Source: JBDTMC01 sp039934475 (GTDB lineage: Bacteria > Acidobacteriota > Terriglobia > Bryobacterales > Bryobacteraceae). From it: DNA of 32,300 bases. Below are positions 22,326-31,178 of this stretch, piece by piece (position 1 is the stretch's first letter; each line of letters begins with the position of its first letter). The stretch covers positions 1-32,300 of the forward strand of contig JBDTMC010000022.1 of the NCBI GenBank assembly GCA_039934475.1, read 5' to 3'. Under the pieces are notes generated by a model. The model was not told the origin of the DNA and did no database searches. It saw only the letters and a list, made by a program, of their open reading frames with translations. Made by a program: the position numbers and the translations under genes.

Positions 22326-23750
22326 ATGAAGGTGCTGACGATCACCAGGCAAGTGACCTTGCTTGCTGGGCTGCTGATTGTAACTATCGCGGCGGGTTCG
22401 CTGTTTAGTGTCCGTTCGCTACTTTTACTGGAAAGACGTTCTGAGGAGGTCATGAAAGCGGACATTCCCCTGTTGACGTTGGCCCAAGAGGCGGAGCGGG
22501 AGTTGTTGACAGCAAGAGTGTACCTCGCTTATCACGTCACAATCCAGAGGGCGGGCACTCGGGACCAGGGTCTCGCGCATTACCGGTTGGCGAATGAAGC
22601 AGTAGTCAGACTAGCGGAATTGGTGGGGCGCGAAGCGGAATTAAGCGGTTTGAATGCAAAAACTCGCGAGACTATAGGGAACCTGGCCGAATATGACCGG
22701 CTGCTGCAAGCGGTCCTGGTAATGATTGAGGCGAAGCAGACCAATAGTCCGGTTTATGCGGCGAAGATCGCTGAAGTAGCCCTTATGGGAAACCAGATGG
22801 TGGCGACCGCTGCGGAGTTCGGGCGGACGGCTGCGGCGCAGGCAAGGAATCGCACAGAGGCTAACCTGGCGGAAATGCAGTGGGCCAAATCGGTAGCAGT
22901 GTCGTGCGCGGGAGGGGCGGTGGCGATGGGAATGGTGGTGTCGTGGCTTTTGATTGGCCGGATGCGGCGCCAATTACGGTATGAAGTGGACGTTCTGCGG
23001 ACGAGTTCGCGTGAGACCAGCACAACCGTCAGTGAAATGTCGGAATTGAGCTCGCGATTATCGGAAAACGTGCGCAAACAAACAACTACGGTTGAGGCGA
23101 CGAGCGCATCGATTGCGGAGATCGAGAGCATGGCGAAGCGGAACGCCGAAGGGGCCAGGACAAGCCGGACCCTCGCCACGGAGCAGAAGGAAGAAGTACT
23201 GAACGGGACAGTAAAGTTGGAGACGGCGAATGCCGCGATGAAGGAGATCCGAAGCTCGAGCAGGCGGATTCTTCAGTTCAACAAGGAGATGGAAAATCTG
23301 GCGTTTCAAACGAACCTGCTAGCGTTGAACGCCGCGGTGGAAGCGGCGCGCGCGGGAGAAGCGGGCCAGGGGTTTGCGGTGGTAGCGGACGAGGTGCGGG
23401 CCTTGGCGCAGCGAAGCGCGTCAGCGTCCCGGGATTCGGCCGCGATTCTGGAAGAGGTGTCGGCGAGCATCGACCGGGGGGTGGCCGCAGTGGATGGATT
23501 GCATGGGCTGATTGGCTCCCTGGTCACGAAATCGGAGAGTCTACTGCAAGCTGCGGAGCAGATCACCGGCGGCAGCCGGGAACAGGCCGAGGGGTTGGCC
23601 CACCTGTCGTCGGCATTGAGCCAACTGGCGCGCGCGAGCCAGGAGGGTCTGGCCAGCGCGGACGACACGACCCAACATGCCGCAGTACTCACTGAGCAGG
23701 CCAATGCGGTCTTCGCGGTATCGGACGAGCTGTCCGCTCTAGTCGGCTAA
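22326..23750 (+). CDS. Methyl-accepting chemotaxis protein without recognisable HAMP domain
   Basis: 474 residues from ATG 22326; an upstream in-frame ATG at 22281 would place 15 polar residues before the first membrane helix. TM1 is about 8-34, a periplasmic helical sensor about 35-187, TM2 about 188-211. A short linker (GRMRRQLRYEVDVL) leads directly into a long coiled coil; no clear HAMP is visible. The signalling tip is about 322-365 (MENLAFQTNLLALNAAVEAARAG, GFAVVADEVRALAQRS), well conserved, so it should bind CheA/CheW. The sensor is of four-helix-bundle type by length. No other chemotaxis gene is in the window. No CheR-docking pentapeptide is seen at the C-terminus. Confidence 0.9.
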   Translation: MKVLTITRQVTLLAGLLIVTIAAGSLFSVRSLLLLERRSEEVMKADIPLLTLAQEAERELLTARVYLAYHVTIQRAGTRDQGLAHYRLANEAVVRLAELVGREAELSGLNAKTRETIGNLAEYDRLLQAVLVMIEAKQTNSPVYAAKIAEVALMGNQMVATAAEFGRTAAAQARNRTEANLAEMQWAKSVAVSCAGGAVAMGMVVSWLLIGRMRRQLRYEVDVLRTSSRETSTTVSEMSELSSRLSENVRKQTTTVEATSASIAEIESMAKRNAEGARTSRTLATEQKEEVLNGTVKLETANAAMKEIRSSSRRILQFNKEMENLAFQTNLLALNAAVEAARAGEAGQGFAVVADEVRALAQRSASASRDSAAILEEVSASIDRGVAAVDGLHGLIGSLVTKSESLLQAAEQITGGSREQAEGLAHLSSALSQLARASQEGLASADDTTQHAAVLTEQANAVFAVSDELSALVG

Positions 23751-23793
23751 GAGGGGGATCGGGAAGGCGTTTTGATACACTGGCTTTGAATTG

Positions 23794-25350
23794 GTGTATT
23801 CGCCTCTCTGCACGACGATCACGGTTTTACTGCTTCAGGCGGGGGTCTTGCTATCGCAAAACCAACCCGCTCCATCGAAGCCGAAGGCGGCACAGGAGCA
23901 GGGCCAACTGGATGCGAGTCCGGCTCTGTTTGCGGTGATGGCGGCAATCAACGTCGCCGGCTATGACGCCGAGATCGACTCGACTGCTAACCATCCCTTT
24001 CGCAAGCAGGCACGAGCAGAGCTACTGGCCAAGAATCTGCCTATTTACGAGGAACTGCGGGCGTTTTACCGCAATCACCGGCAAAAGGACGGCGTAGCGG
24101 AGCTGAGCCAGTACGTGTCGTTCGCTTTGTCGGTAGACGGGCCTCCGAATTTCAACTGGCGATTCAAACCGAGTGAACTGCCTCCGGACGTGGCGGAGAT
24201 GCAGGGGTTCGATTTGCTGGTGGCGCGGTTTTACAAGGACGCCAACGTCGAGGATTTGTGGGACCGGGCGCAGCCGGCGATCGAGCAGGTTTTGGAACGG
24301 TATCACGGTCCGGTAATGAACTCCGTGCTGGAGGTGAATGCCTACTTGCGGCAATCCGCCATCATCCGGACGGACCGGGGGTTTCAGATCTTCGTGGACC
24401 TACTGGGGGCGCCCAACCAGATCCAGACGCGGAGCTACGCCGGGGATTACTACATCGTGTTGACGCCGTCGCAGGATCCGCAGGTGAACGACATACGGCA
24501 TGTGTATCTGCATTACGTCCTGGATCCGATAGCGATGAGGGCGGGCGAAGCGCTGGAAAAGAAACGGGCGCTGGTGGATTTTGCGCAACCGGCACCGCTG
24601 CTAGCTCCTTACTACAAGAGCGACTTTGTGCTGCTGGCTGGGGCGTCGGCGGTGCGAGCTGTGGAGGCACGGCTTTCGCCCCAAGCGAAGCGCGCCGCGA
24701 TGATCGACGAGGCGATGAAGCAGGGCTTCATCCTGACGGCGGCTTTCGCGGAAGAGCTGGCCAGGTACGAGAAGCAGGAACAGTCGATGCGCCTTTATTT
24801 CAGTGAGATGGTGAACGACATCGACCTGAAGAAGGAAGACCGGCGGCTGGTGGGCATCGAGTTTGCCACAGAGCGGGCAGTGCGAAAAGCAAGACCGGGG
24901 CCGAAGGCAGTAGAGCCCGAATTGAGCGCTGTAGATAAGAAACTGGAAGAAGCAGAGGGTCTGTATAAGGCGCGGGATCTGGATAAGGCGCGGACGGTTT
25001 TTCTCGGCGTGCTGGAGCAGACGGCGGAGAAGCCGCTGCATGCAAAGGCGTATTATGGATTGGCGCGGATCGCCGCGATGCAGAAGGATCCGGAACTCTC
25101 TGAGAAGCTTTTCATAAAGACTTTAGATCTGTCGCCGGATGGGCAGACGAAGGCATGGTGTCACGTCTACCTGGCGCGGTTGTCGGAAGCGGCCGGCAAG
25201 GGCGCGGAGAAGGCGGGGCAGATGGAAGAAGCGGCAAAGGAACGGGATCAGGCAGCGGAACACTACCGGGCAGCCCTGGCTGTGGAAGGCGCCTCTGATG
25301 GGGCAAAGCAGGCGGCACAGTCGGCATTAGCGGCCGGCGGGAAGAAATAA
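23794..25350 (+). CDS. Exported protein with an HxxxH motif and C-terminal TPR-like region
   Basis: 518 residues from GTG 23794; TTG 23791 is one codon earlier. The signal peptide is hydrophobic over about residues 6-20 and ends LLSQ. The middle domain (about 40-340) contains YYIVLTPSQDP followed by DIRHVYLHYVLDP with His236 and His240. The spacing equals that of the HExxH zinc motif, but Val replaces the catalytic Glu. It may be a degenerate zincin or an unrelated metal site. Residues about 375-500 are helical and TPR-like (AEGLYKARDLDKARTVFLGVL, AKAYYGLARIAAMQ). No Shine-Dalgarno is seen; TACACT at 23776-23781 is a possible -10. The next gene, 49 bases on, encodes a similar exported helical-repeat protein, so the two probably work together. 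Confidence 0.7.
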   Translation: MYSPLCTTITVLLLQAGVLLSQNQPAPSKPKAAQEQGQLDASPALFAVMAAINVAGYDAEIDSTANHPFRKQARAELLAKNLPIYEELRAFYRNHRQKDGVAELSQYVSFALSVDGPPNFNWRFKPSELPPDVAEMQGFDLLVARFYKDANVEDLWDRAQPAIEQVLERYHGPVMNSVLEVNAYLRQSAIIRTDRGFQIFVDLLGAPNQIQTRSYAGDYYIVLTPSQDPQVNDIRHVYLHYVLDPIAMRAGEALEKKRALVDFAQPAPLLAPYYKSDFVLLAGASAVRAVEARLSPQAKRAAMIDEAMKQGFILTAAFAEELARYEKQEQSMRLYFSEMVNDIDLKKEDRRLVGIEFATERAVRKARPGPKAVEPELSAVDKKLEEAEGLYKARDLDKARTVFLGVLEQTAEKPLHAKAYYGLARIAAMQKDPELSEKLFIKTLDLSPDGQTKAWCHVYLARLSEAAGKGAEKAGQMEEAAKERDQAAEHYRAALAVEGASDGAKQAAQSALAAGGKK

Positions 25351-25399
25351 CCCGACCGTCTGAGACGGCGGGGAAGGAGAGGTCGTAAGGAGTCAGGGT

Positions 25400-26173
25400 A
25401 TGAAACACGGACGCATAATTCATCTAGTTGCCGGCATCACGTGCGGCGCTATTCTCTTATTTGGCCAGGGCAAGGCTCCGGCGCCGAAATCCCAGAAGGA
25501 AGCGGAAGCCATCAACGCGATGTTTACCGCGCAGGATCCGGATTCACAGATCAAGGCTGCTGAGGCGTTGTTGACGAAGTACGCCGACACCGATTTCAAG
25601 GGTCTGGCGCTGTACGTGGAGGCGAACGCCTATCAGAACAAGAACGATGCTGAGAAGGCGATCATTTACGCGGAGCGGATGCTGGAAGTAGATAAGGCGA
25701 GCCTGCAAGCGGCCCAGGGCATGGTGATGATCGGCAAGATCACGGCACTGCGGACGCGCGAGTTCGACCTGGACAAAGAAGAGAAACTGGGCAAGGCTGA
25801 AAAGATGGCCACCGCGTCCATCGACGTGTTCAAAGTGGCGCCGAAGTCGAATCCCGGCATTCCCGACGACCAGTGGGAAGTGGCAAAGAAGGACGGCATC
25901 GCGAGCGCGCATGAAGTGCTGGCGCTGGTGGCGAGCACGCGGAAGAAGAACGACGTGGCGCTTGCGGAATACAAGCTGGCGCTCGACTCACCCACCCCGG
26001 ACCCGTCGACAATGCTGCGCTACGCCAGCGTTCTGAATACGATGCAGAAGTGGGATGAGGCGATCGCGATGACGGACAAGATTCTGGCGACGCCGGATCT
26101 GCACCCGACAATCAAAGACTTCGCGACCAAAGAAAAGGATAAAGCGACTAAGGCAAAAGCCAGCGCTAAGTAG
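25400..26173 (+). CDS. Exported helical-repeat (TPR-like) protein
   Basis: 257 residues with a signal peptide (core about 8-21, ending LFGQG). The mature part is lysine-rich and helical with TPR-like pairs: SQIKAAEALLTKYADTDF, ALYVEANAYQNKNDAEKAI, then VALAEYKLALDSPTPDPSTMLRYASVL and KWDEAIAMTDKIL. AAGGAG lies about ten bases before the ATG. It follows the HxxxH/TPR gene by 49 bases, the gap holding a small hairpin CCGTC/GACGG, and precedes rnc by six bases. A periplasmic scaffold or assembly factor is likely; no enzymatic motif is seen. Confidence 0.8.
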   Translation: MKHGRIIHLVAGITCGAILLFGQGKAPAPKSQKEAEAINAMFTAQDPDSQIKAAEALLTKYADTDFKGLALYVEANAYQNKNDAEKAIIYAERMLEVDKASLQAAQGMVMIGKITALRTREFDLDKEEKLGKAEKMATASIDVFKVAPKSNPGIPDDQWEVAKKDGIASAHEVLALVASTRKKNDVALAEYKLALDSPTPDPSTMLRYASVLNTMQKWDEAIAMTDKILATPDLHPTIKDFATKEKDKATKAKASAK

Positions 26174-26179
26174 CGACTC

Positions 26180-26890
26180 ATGGGCGCGGATTTGGAAGGC
26201 CTGGAGTCTGCACTCGGGCATCAGTTCCGGGACAGAGAGCTTCTGGTCCGCGCCTTAACGCACCGTTCGCGGTTGTTCGACCTACCTTCGATTGAAGCCG
26301 ACAACGAGCAGCTTGAGTTTCTCGGCGATTCCATTCTCGGATTCCTAGTGAGCGAGTACCTTGTGACGCAGCATGCGGAGTCACGGGAGGGGCGGCTGTC
26401 GAAGCTGAAGGCTCACCTGGTGAGCTCCGATCATCTCCATATAATCGCCCAACAAATGAACCTTGGGGACTTCCTGGTTCTGGGTAAGAGTGAAGAAGTG
26501 AGCGGCGGACGCCTCAAGCGTACCTTGCTCGCGGACGCATTAGAAGCGTTGATTGCGGCGCTGTACCTGGATGGCGGAATGGACGTCACGCGGCTTTTTG
26601 TGGAAAGCGAGATCATCGGCGACACGACAGCGCTGCAAGCCGATACTGGCGACACGATGGCGCATTCGAAGACGGAACTGCAGGAACTGGCGCAGAAGAA
26701 GAAGCTGGCGCTGCCGCGGTACCGGGTGGTGCGCGAGGAGGGTCCGCACCATCAACGAACGTTTGTGGTTGAGGCCTGCGTGGGGACAGATCTCGCGACT
26801 GAAGCGGAAGGTTTAACGAAGAAAAGTGCGGAGCAAAAGGCGGCGCGGCAGCTGTTGGAGAGGCTGCGCGATGGCTCGGCGGTGTTATGA
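26180..26890 (+). CDS. rnc: Ribonuclease III
   Basis: 236 residues, full length. The RNase III domain (about 5-150) has the signature NEQLEFLGDSILG at 42-54 with catalytic Glu43, Glu46 and Asp50, and the second acidic pair Asp119/Glu122 in LLADALEALIAALYLDGG. A double-stranded-RNA-binding domain follows (about 163-233; KTELQELAQKKKLALPRY, TFVVEACVG, GLTKKSAEQKAARQLL). It cleaves double-stranded RNA in rRNA processing and antisense regulation. The usual acpP-fabF neighbours are absent; instead it sits between exported repeat proteins and a GNAT gene, whose ATG overlaps its stop by four bases. Confidence 0.96.
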   Translation: MGADLEGLESALGHQFRDRELLVRALTHRSRLFDLPSIEADNEQLEFLGDSILGFLVSEYLVTQHAESREGRLSKLKAHLVSSDHLHIIAQQMNLGDFLVLGKSEEVSGGRLKRTLLADALEALIAALYLDGGMDVTRLFVESEIIGDTTALQADTGDTMAHSKTELQELAQKKKLALPRYRVVREEGPHHQRTFVVEACVGTDLATEAEGLTKKSAEQKAARQLLERLRDGSAVL

Positions 26891-27411
26891 AACTGAGGCT
26901 GGCCACGATGGAAGACGTGCCTCAGATCGAGGCCCTGATCGCTGAATCAGTCAATGGGTTGCAGGCGGAGGATTACACAGAGGAGCAACGCCAGGGTGCG
27001 CTGGGGACCGTGTTCGGAGTGGACACGCAACTGATTCTCGACGGCACGTATTTTGTGGTGGAGTTCGGCTTCGGGATTGTCGCCTGCGGTGGATGGAGCC
27101 GGCGGAAGACCCTGTTCGGCAGCGACCATTCGACGGTGAAGGACAATACGTGGCTGAATCCGGAAACGGATGCGGCGCGGATCCGGGCTTTCTTCGTTCA
27201 TCCTTCGTGGGCGCGAAAGGGACTGGGCCGGCGAATCCTCGATAAGTGCGAAGCGGAAGCGCGGGCTTGCGGGTTCCGGCGGCTGCAGTTGATGTCTACG
27301 CTGACAGGAATTCCGCTCTACAAGGCGCACGGCTTTGAGGAGCGCGAGCGAATCAAATTTAAGCTTTCGAATGGGGCATGGATTCTGCTGGCGCCGATGT
27401 CGAAAGAGCTT

Positions 27412-28758
<1,347 letters not shown>

Positions 28759-28799
28759 TGAAATATTCGTCCCGCCACGCCGAGTGTGTTCGCTACCTC

Positions 28800-29783
28800 T
28801 TAATTGCCCTTGGCGAGGCGCTTTTGTTCGAAGGCCCAGGCCGAGGCGACGATGTCTTTGAGGTCGGCGTAGCGGGGCTGCCAGCCAAGGACGCGGCGGA
28901 GTTTTTCGGAGCTGGCGACGAGGGTGGCGGGGTCGCCTTCGCGACGGGGTCCGGTGGTATAAGGGACCGTTTTGCCAGTTACTTCTTCCACTGCTCGAAT
29001 GACTTCAAGAACGCTTTTGCCCGTTCCTGTGCCGACGTTATAAGCGCCGGATGGGCCGCCCTGGAGGAGGCTTTCGAGGGCGAGGATGTGAGCCTCGGCC
29101 AAGTCGCTGACGTGAATGTAGTCGCGGAGGCAGGTTCCGTCGGGGGTCGGATAATCTACTCCAAAGACGGTGAGGGGCTTGCCGCTGACGATGGCGCGGA
29201 AGATCAATGGGATGAGGTGAGTCTCAGGCTCGTGCTCTTCTCCGAGGTGACCGTCAGGGTCTGCGCCGCACGCGTTGAAGTAACGTAAGGCGATGCTGCG
29301 GACGCTACGGCACTGGTCCAGCCAGCCGAGGATCTTTTCCACCATTACCTTCGATTCGCCGTAGGGACTCTCTGGCGCGAAAGGCGATTCTTCGGGGATG
29401 GGGACGATCTGCGGGGTGCCGTAGACGGCGGCGGTTGAGGAGAAGACGAGGCGCGAGACTGCGGCCTTCTGCATGGCGGTGAACAGGGCGATGGAACCGC
29501 CAACGTTATTGGAGAAGTAGAGCTCCGGATTGCGGGTAGACTCGCCGACAGCGATGAAAGCGGCGAAGTGTATGACGGCTTCGATGGCCTCGGCTTTCAT
29601 CAGCCGGACGAGGGCGTCAGTGTCGGTGAGGTGGATCTTCCAGAGACGCTTAGGATCGACGTTGTGGGCGTGTCCGCGGGAGAGGTCATCAACGACGAGG
29701 ACGTCATGGCCGCGGCTGATGAGGAGCTGTGATGTATGGGAGCCGATGTAGCCGGCTCCGCCTGTAACGAGGATTTTGGCCAT
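28800..29783 (-). CDS. galE: UDP-glucose 4-epimerase
   Basis: 327 residues. The NAD-binding motif TGGAGYIGSH is at 7-16, the SSTAAVYG segment at 115-122, and the catalytic Tyr141/Lys145 in YGESK. The C-terminus carries the GalE pattern YNVGTGTGKSVLEVI and GDPATLVASSEK. It interconverts UDP-glucose and UDP-galactose, using the product of GalU encoded at 19529-20425. The peroxidase gene ends 47 bases upstream on the same strand, and sdaA follows 41 bases downstream. TATACT at 29820-29825 offers its own promoter with a leader of about 30 bases. Confidence 0.95.
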   Translation of the reverse strand: MAKILVTGGAGYIGSHTSQLLISRGHDVLVVDDLSRGHAHNVDPKRLWKIHLTDTDALVRLMKAEAIEAVIHFAAFIAVGESTRNPELYFSNNVGGSIALFTAMQKAAVSRLVFSSTAAVYGTPQIVPIPEESPFAPESPYGESKVMVEKILGWLDQCRSVRSIALRYFNACGADPDGHLGEEHEPETHLIPLIFRAIVSGKPLTVFGVDYPTPDGTCLRDYIHVSDLAEAHILALESLLQGGPSGAYNVGTGTGKSVLEVIRAVEEVTGKTVPYTTGPRREGDPATLVASSEKLRRVLGWQPRYADLKDIVASAWAFEQKRLAKGN

Positions 29784-29819
29784 AGGGGAGGGGCGATCCA
29801 GAGTGTCGCCCCAACCCCA

Positions 29820-29848
29820 AGTATAACGTTCTACTGGAGCGCCTTATC
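29820..29848 (-). promoter_or_regulatory. Candidate galE promoter
   Basis: Minus strand TATACT (29820-29825) is a good -10. GATAAG (29843-29848) occupies the -35 position at 17 bp, inside the last codons of the peroxidase gene. The same GATAAG/17 bp/TATA(A)T layout occurs before the TonB receptor at 20462-20490. GATAAG does not look like a standard -35, so this may be chance. Confidence 0.35.
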
Positions 29849-30355
29849 GATGGCGGACGTGAGTTCGGCGGAGTCGGGCTTGACGGCGGAATCGAATTTG
29901 GCGATCACCTTGCCGTCTTTACCGACGAGGAATTTGGTGAAGTTCCATTTCACTTCTCCCGCTGCCCCGGTGAGGTAAGTATAGAGCGGATCCTGGTCGG
30001 GATTCTTGACAGAGATTTTGGAGTACATCGGGAAAGTGACATTGTACGTGCGGCTGCAAAAGGTCTTGATTTCTTCGTTGGTGCCCGGTTCCTGGGCTCC
30101 GAAATTGTTAGCCGGGAAACCCACGATCACCACGCCCTGGTCCTTGTACTTGTTGTACAGTGCCTCGAGACCGGTGTATTGCGGGGTGTAGCCGCACTTG
30201 CTGGCCACGTTGACCACCAGCACGACTTTACCTTTATAGGCGGACAGGGGTGAGGGTTTGCCGTCAATTGAGTTGGGCGTGAAATCGTAGATGCTAGAGG
30301 CGGCGAACATAGATGTAGACATGAGCAGTGTTCCCAGAACCAGTTTCATAGCTTC
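29831..30355 (-). CDS. Exported glutathione peroxidase-family protein
   Basis: 174 residues from ATG 30355, chosen because the protein then starts with a signal peptide (MKLVLGTLLMSTSMFAAS); an upstream in-frame start at 30403 adds 16 residues with no function. Peroxidatic Cys52 lies in NVASKCGYTPQY; the FGAQEPG and WNFTKFL segments supply the usual Gln, Trp and Asn. In FPANNFG an alanine stands where thioredoxin-dependent relatives often have a resolving cysteine; a later Cys in TFCSRTYN could serve instead. It reduces hydrogen or lipid peroxides in the periplasm. It is divergent from the crotonase gene, 46 bases apart, and upstream of galE. Confidence 0.93.
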   Translation of the reverse strand, partial: EAMKLVLGTLLMSTSMFAASSIYDFTPNSIDGKPSPLSAYKGKVVLVVNVASKCGYTPQYTGLEALYNKYKDQGVVIVGFPANNFGAQEPGTNEEIKTFCSRTYNVTFPMYSKISVKNPDQDPLYTYLTGAAGEVKWNFTKFLVGKDGKVIAKFDSAVKPDSAELTSAIDKALQ

Positions 30356-30388
30356 TATGATGCGGCTATGAGCCCTCGCGGCGCAATC

Positions 30389-30394
30389 TATAGT
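30389..30394 (+). promoter_or_regulatory. -10 element of the ECHDC3-like gene
   Basis: TATAGT ends seven bases before ATG 30402, so transcription should start at about the A of the start codon and give a leaderless mRNA. No standard -35 is seen 17 bp upstream. Confidence 0.4.
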
Positions 30395-30401
30395 GGAGGG
30401 C

Positions 30402-31178
30402 ATGGGATTCGATCATCTTGTTTACACGGTAGAAGGCTCCACGGCGGTGGTTACTCTCAACCGGCCGCAGAGGCGGAACGCGCTGTCGCTAGAGTTGATG
30501 CAGGAGTTGATTGCGTGTCTGCGGGAGGTTGGGCAGACAAAGGACGTGCGCGCTGTGGTGCTGGCGGCGGCGGGGCAAGTGTTTTGCGCCGGGCACGACC
30601 TGAGTGAGATGACCGGACGAAGCGTGGCGGAGTATCGCACGCTGTTCGATGTCTGCACGGTGTTGATGGAGACGGTGCAAGGGATTCCGCAGCCGGTGAT
30701 CGCGGAGGTGCAGGGTGTCGCGACGGCGGCGGGTTGCCAGTTGGTGGCGACGTGCGACCTGGCGGTGGCAAGCGAAGCAGCCGCGTTTGCGACTCCAGGG
30801 GTGAAGATCGGGCTGTTCTGTACGACGCCCATGATTGCTTTAACGCGCGCGGTGGGGCGTAAGAGGGCGATGGAGATGCTGCTGACGGGGCGCATGGTGG
30901 ATGCGGCGACGGCGGCAGAATGGGGCTTGGTGAACCGGGTTGTTCCGGCAGGGGAGTTAACGGCCGAGACGCGGCGGTTGGCGGCGCAGGTGGCTGAGGC
31001 CAGTTCGTTCACGGTGGGGTTGGGCAAGCAGGCGTTTTACACCCAGATCGATCTGGAGCAGCCTAAGGCGTATGCGTACGCGAAGGAAGTGATGTCGATG
31101 AATGCGCTGGCGGCGGATGCGCAGGAGGGGATTAGCGCGTTCCTGGAGAAGAGGGTTCCGTGCTGGACGGGGCGGTAG
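30402..31178 (+). CDS. Crotonase-fold protein, ECHDC3-like
   Basis: 258 residues from ATG 30402 (GTG 30393 overlaps the putative -10). It has the crotonase fold with an oxyanion-hole segment GQVFCAGHDLSEM (58-70) and AAGCQLVATCDLAVAS (109-124). In true enoyl-CoA hydratases two glutamates do the chemistry; here the first position is Gln113 (GCQL) and the second Gly133 (TPGV), so ordinary hydratase activity is unlikely. The pattern AGCQLVA, FATPGV, IGLFC and the end EGISAFLEKR is that of ECHDC3-type proteins of uncertain reaction. It likely binds an acyl-CoA in the cytoplasm. The 3' end overlaps the convergent glycosyltransferase gene by 47 bases. Confidence 0.88.
   Translation: MGFDHLVYTVEGSTAVVTLNRPQRRNALSLELMQELIACLREVGQTKDVRAVVLAAAGQVFCAGHDLSEMTGRSVAEYRTLFDVCTVLMETVQGIPQPVIAEVQGVATAAGCQLVATCDLAVASEAAAFATPGVKIGLFCTTPMIALTRAVGRKRAMEMLLTGRMVDAATAAEWGLVNRVVPAGELTAETRRLAAQVAEASSFTVGLGKQAFYTQIDLEQPKAYAYAKEVMSMNALAADAQEGISAFLEKRVPCWTGR

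Noticed and set aside
21396..22352. Minus-strand open frame opposite the BtuB-like receptor
   Set aside because: His/Arg/Pro-rich antisense shadow with no motif; the plus-strand receptor is unambiguous.
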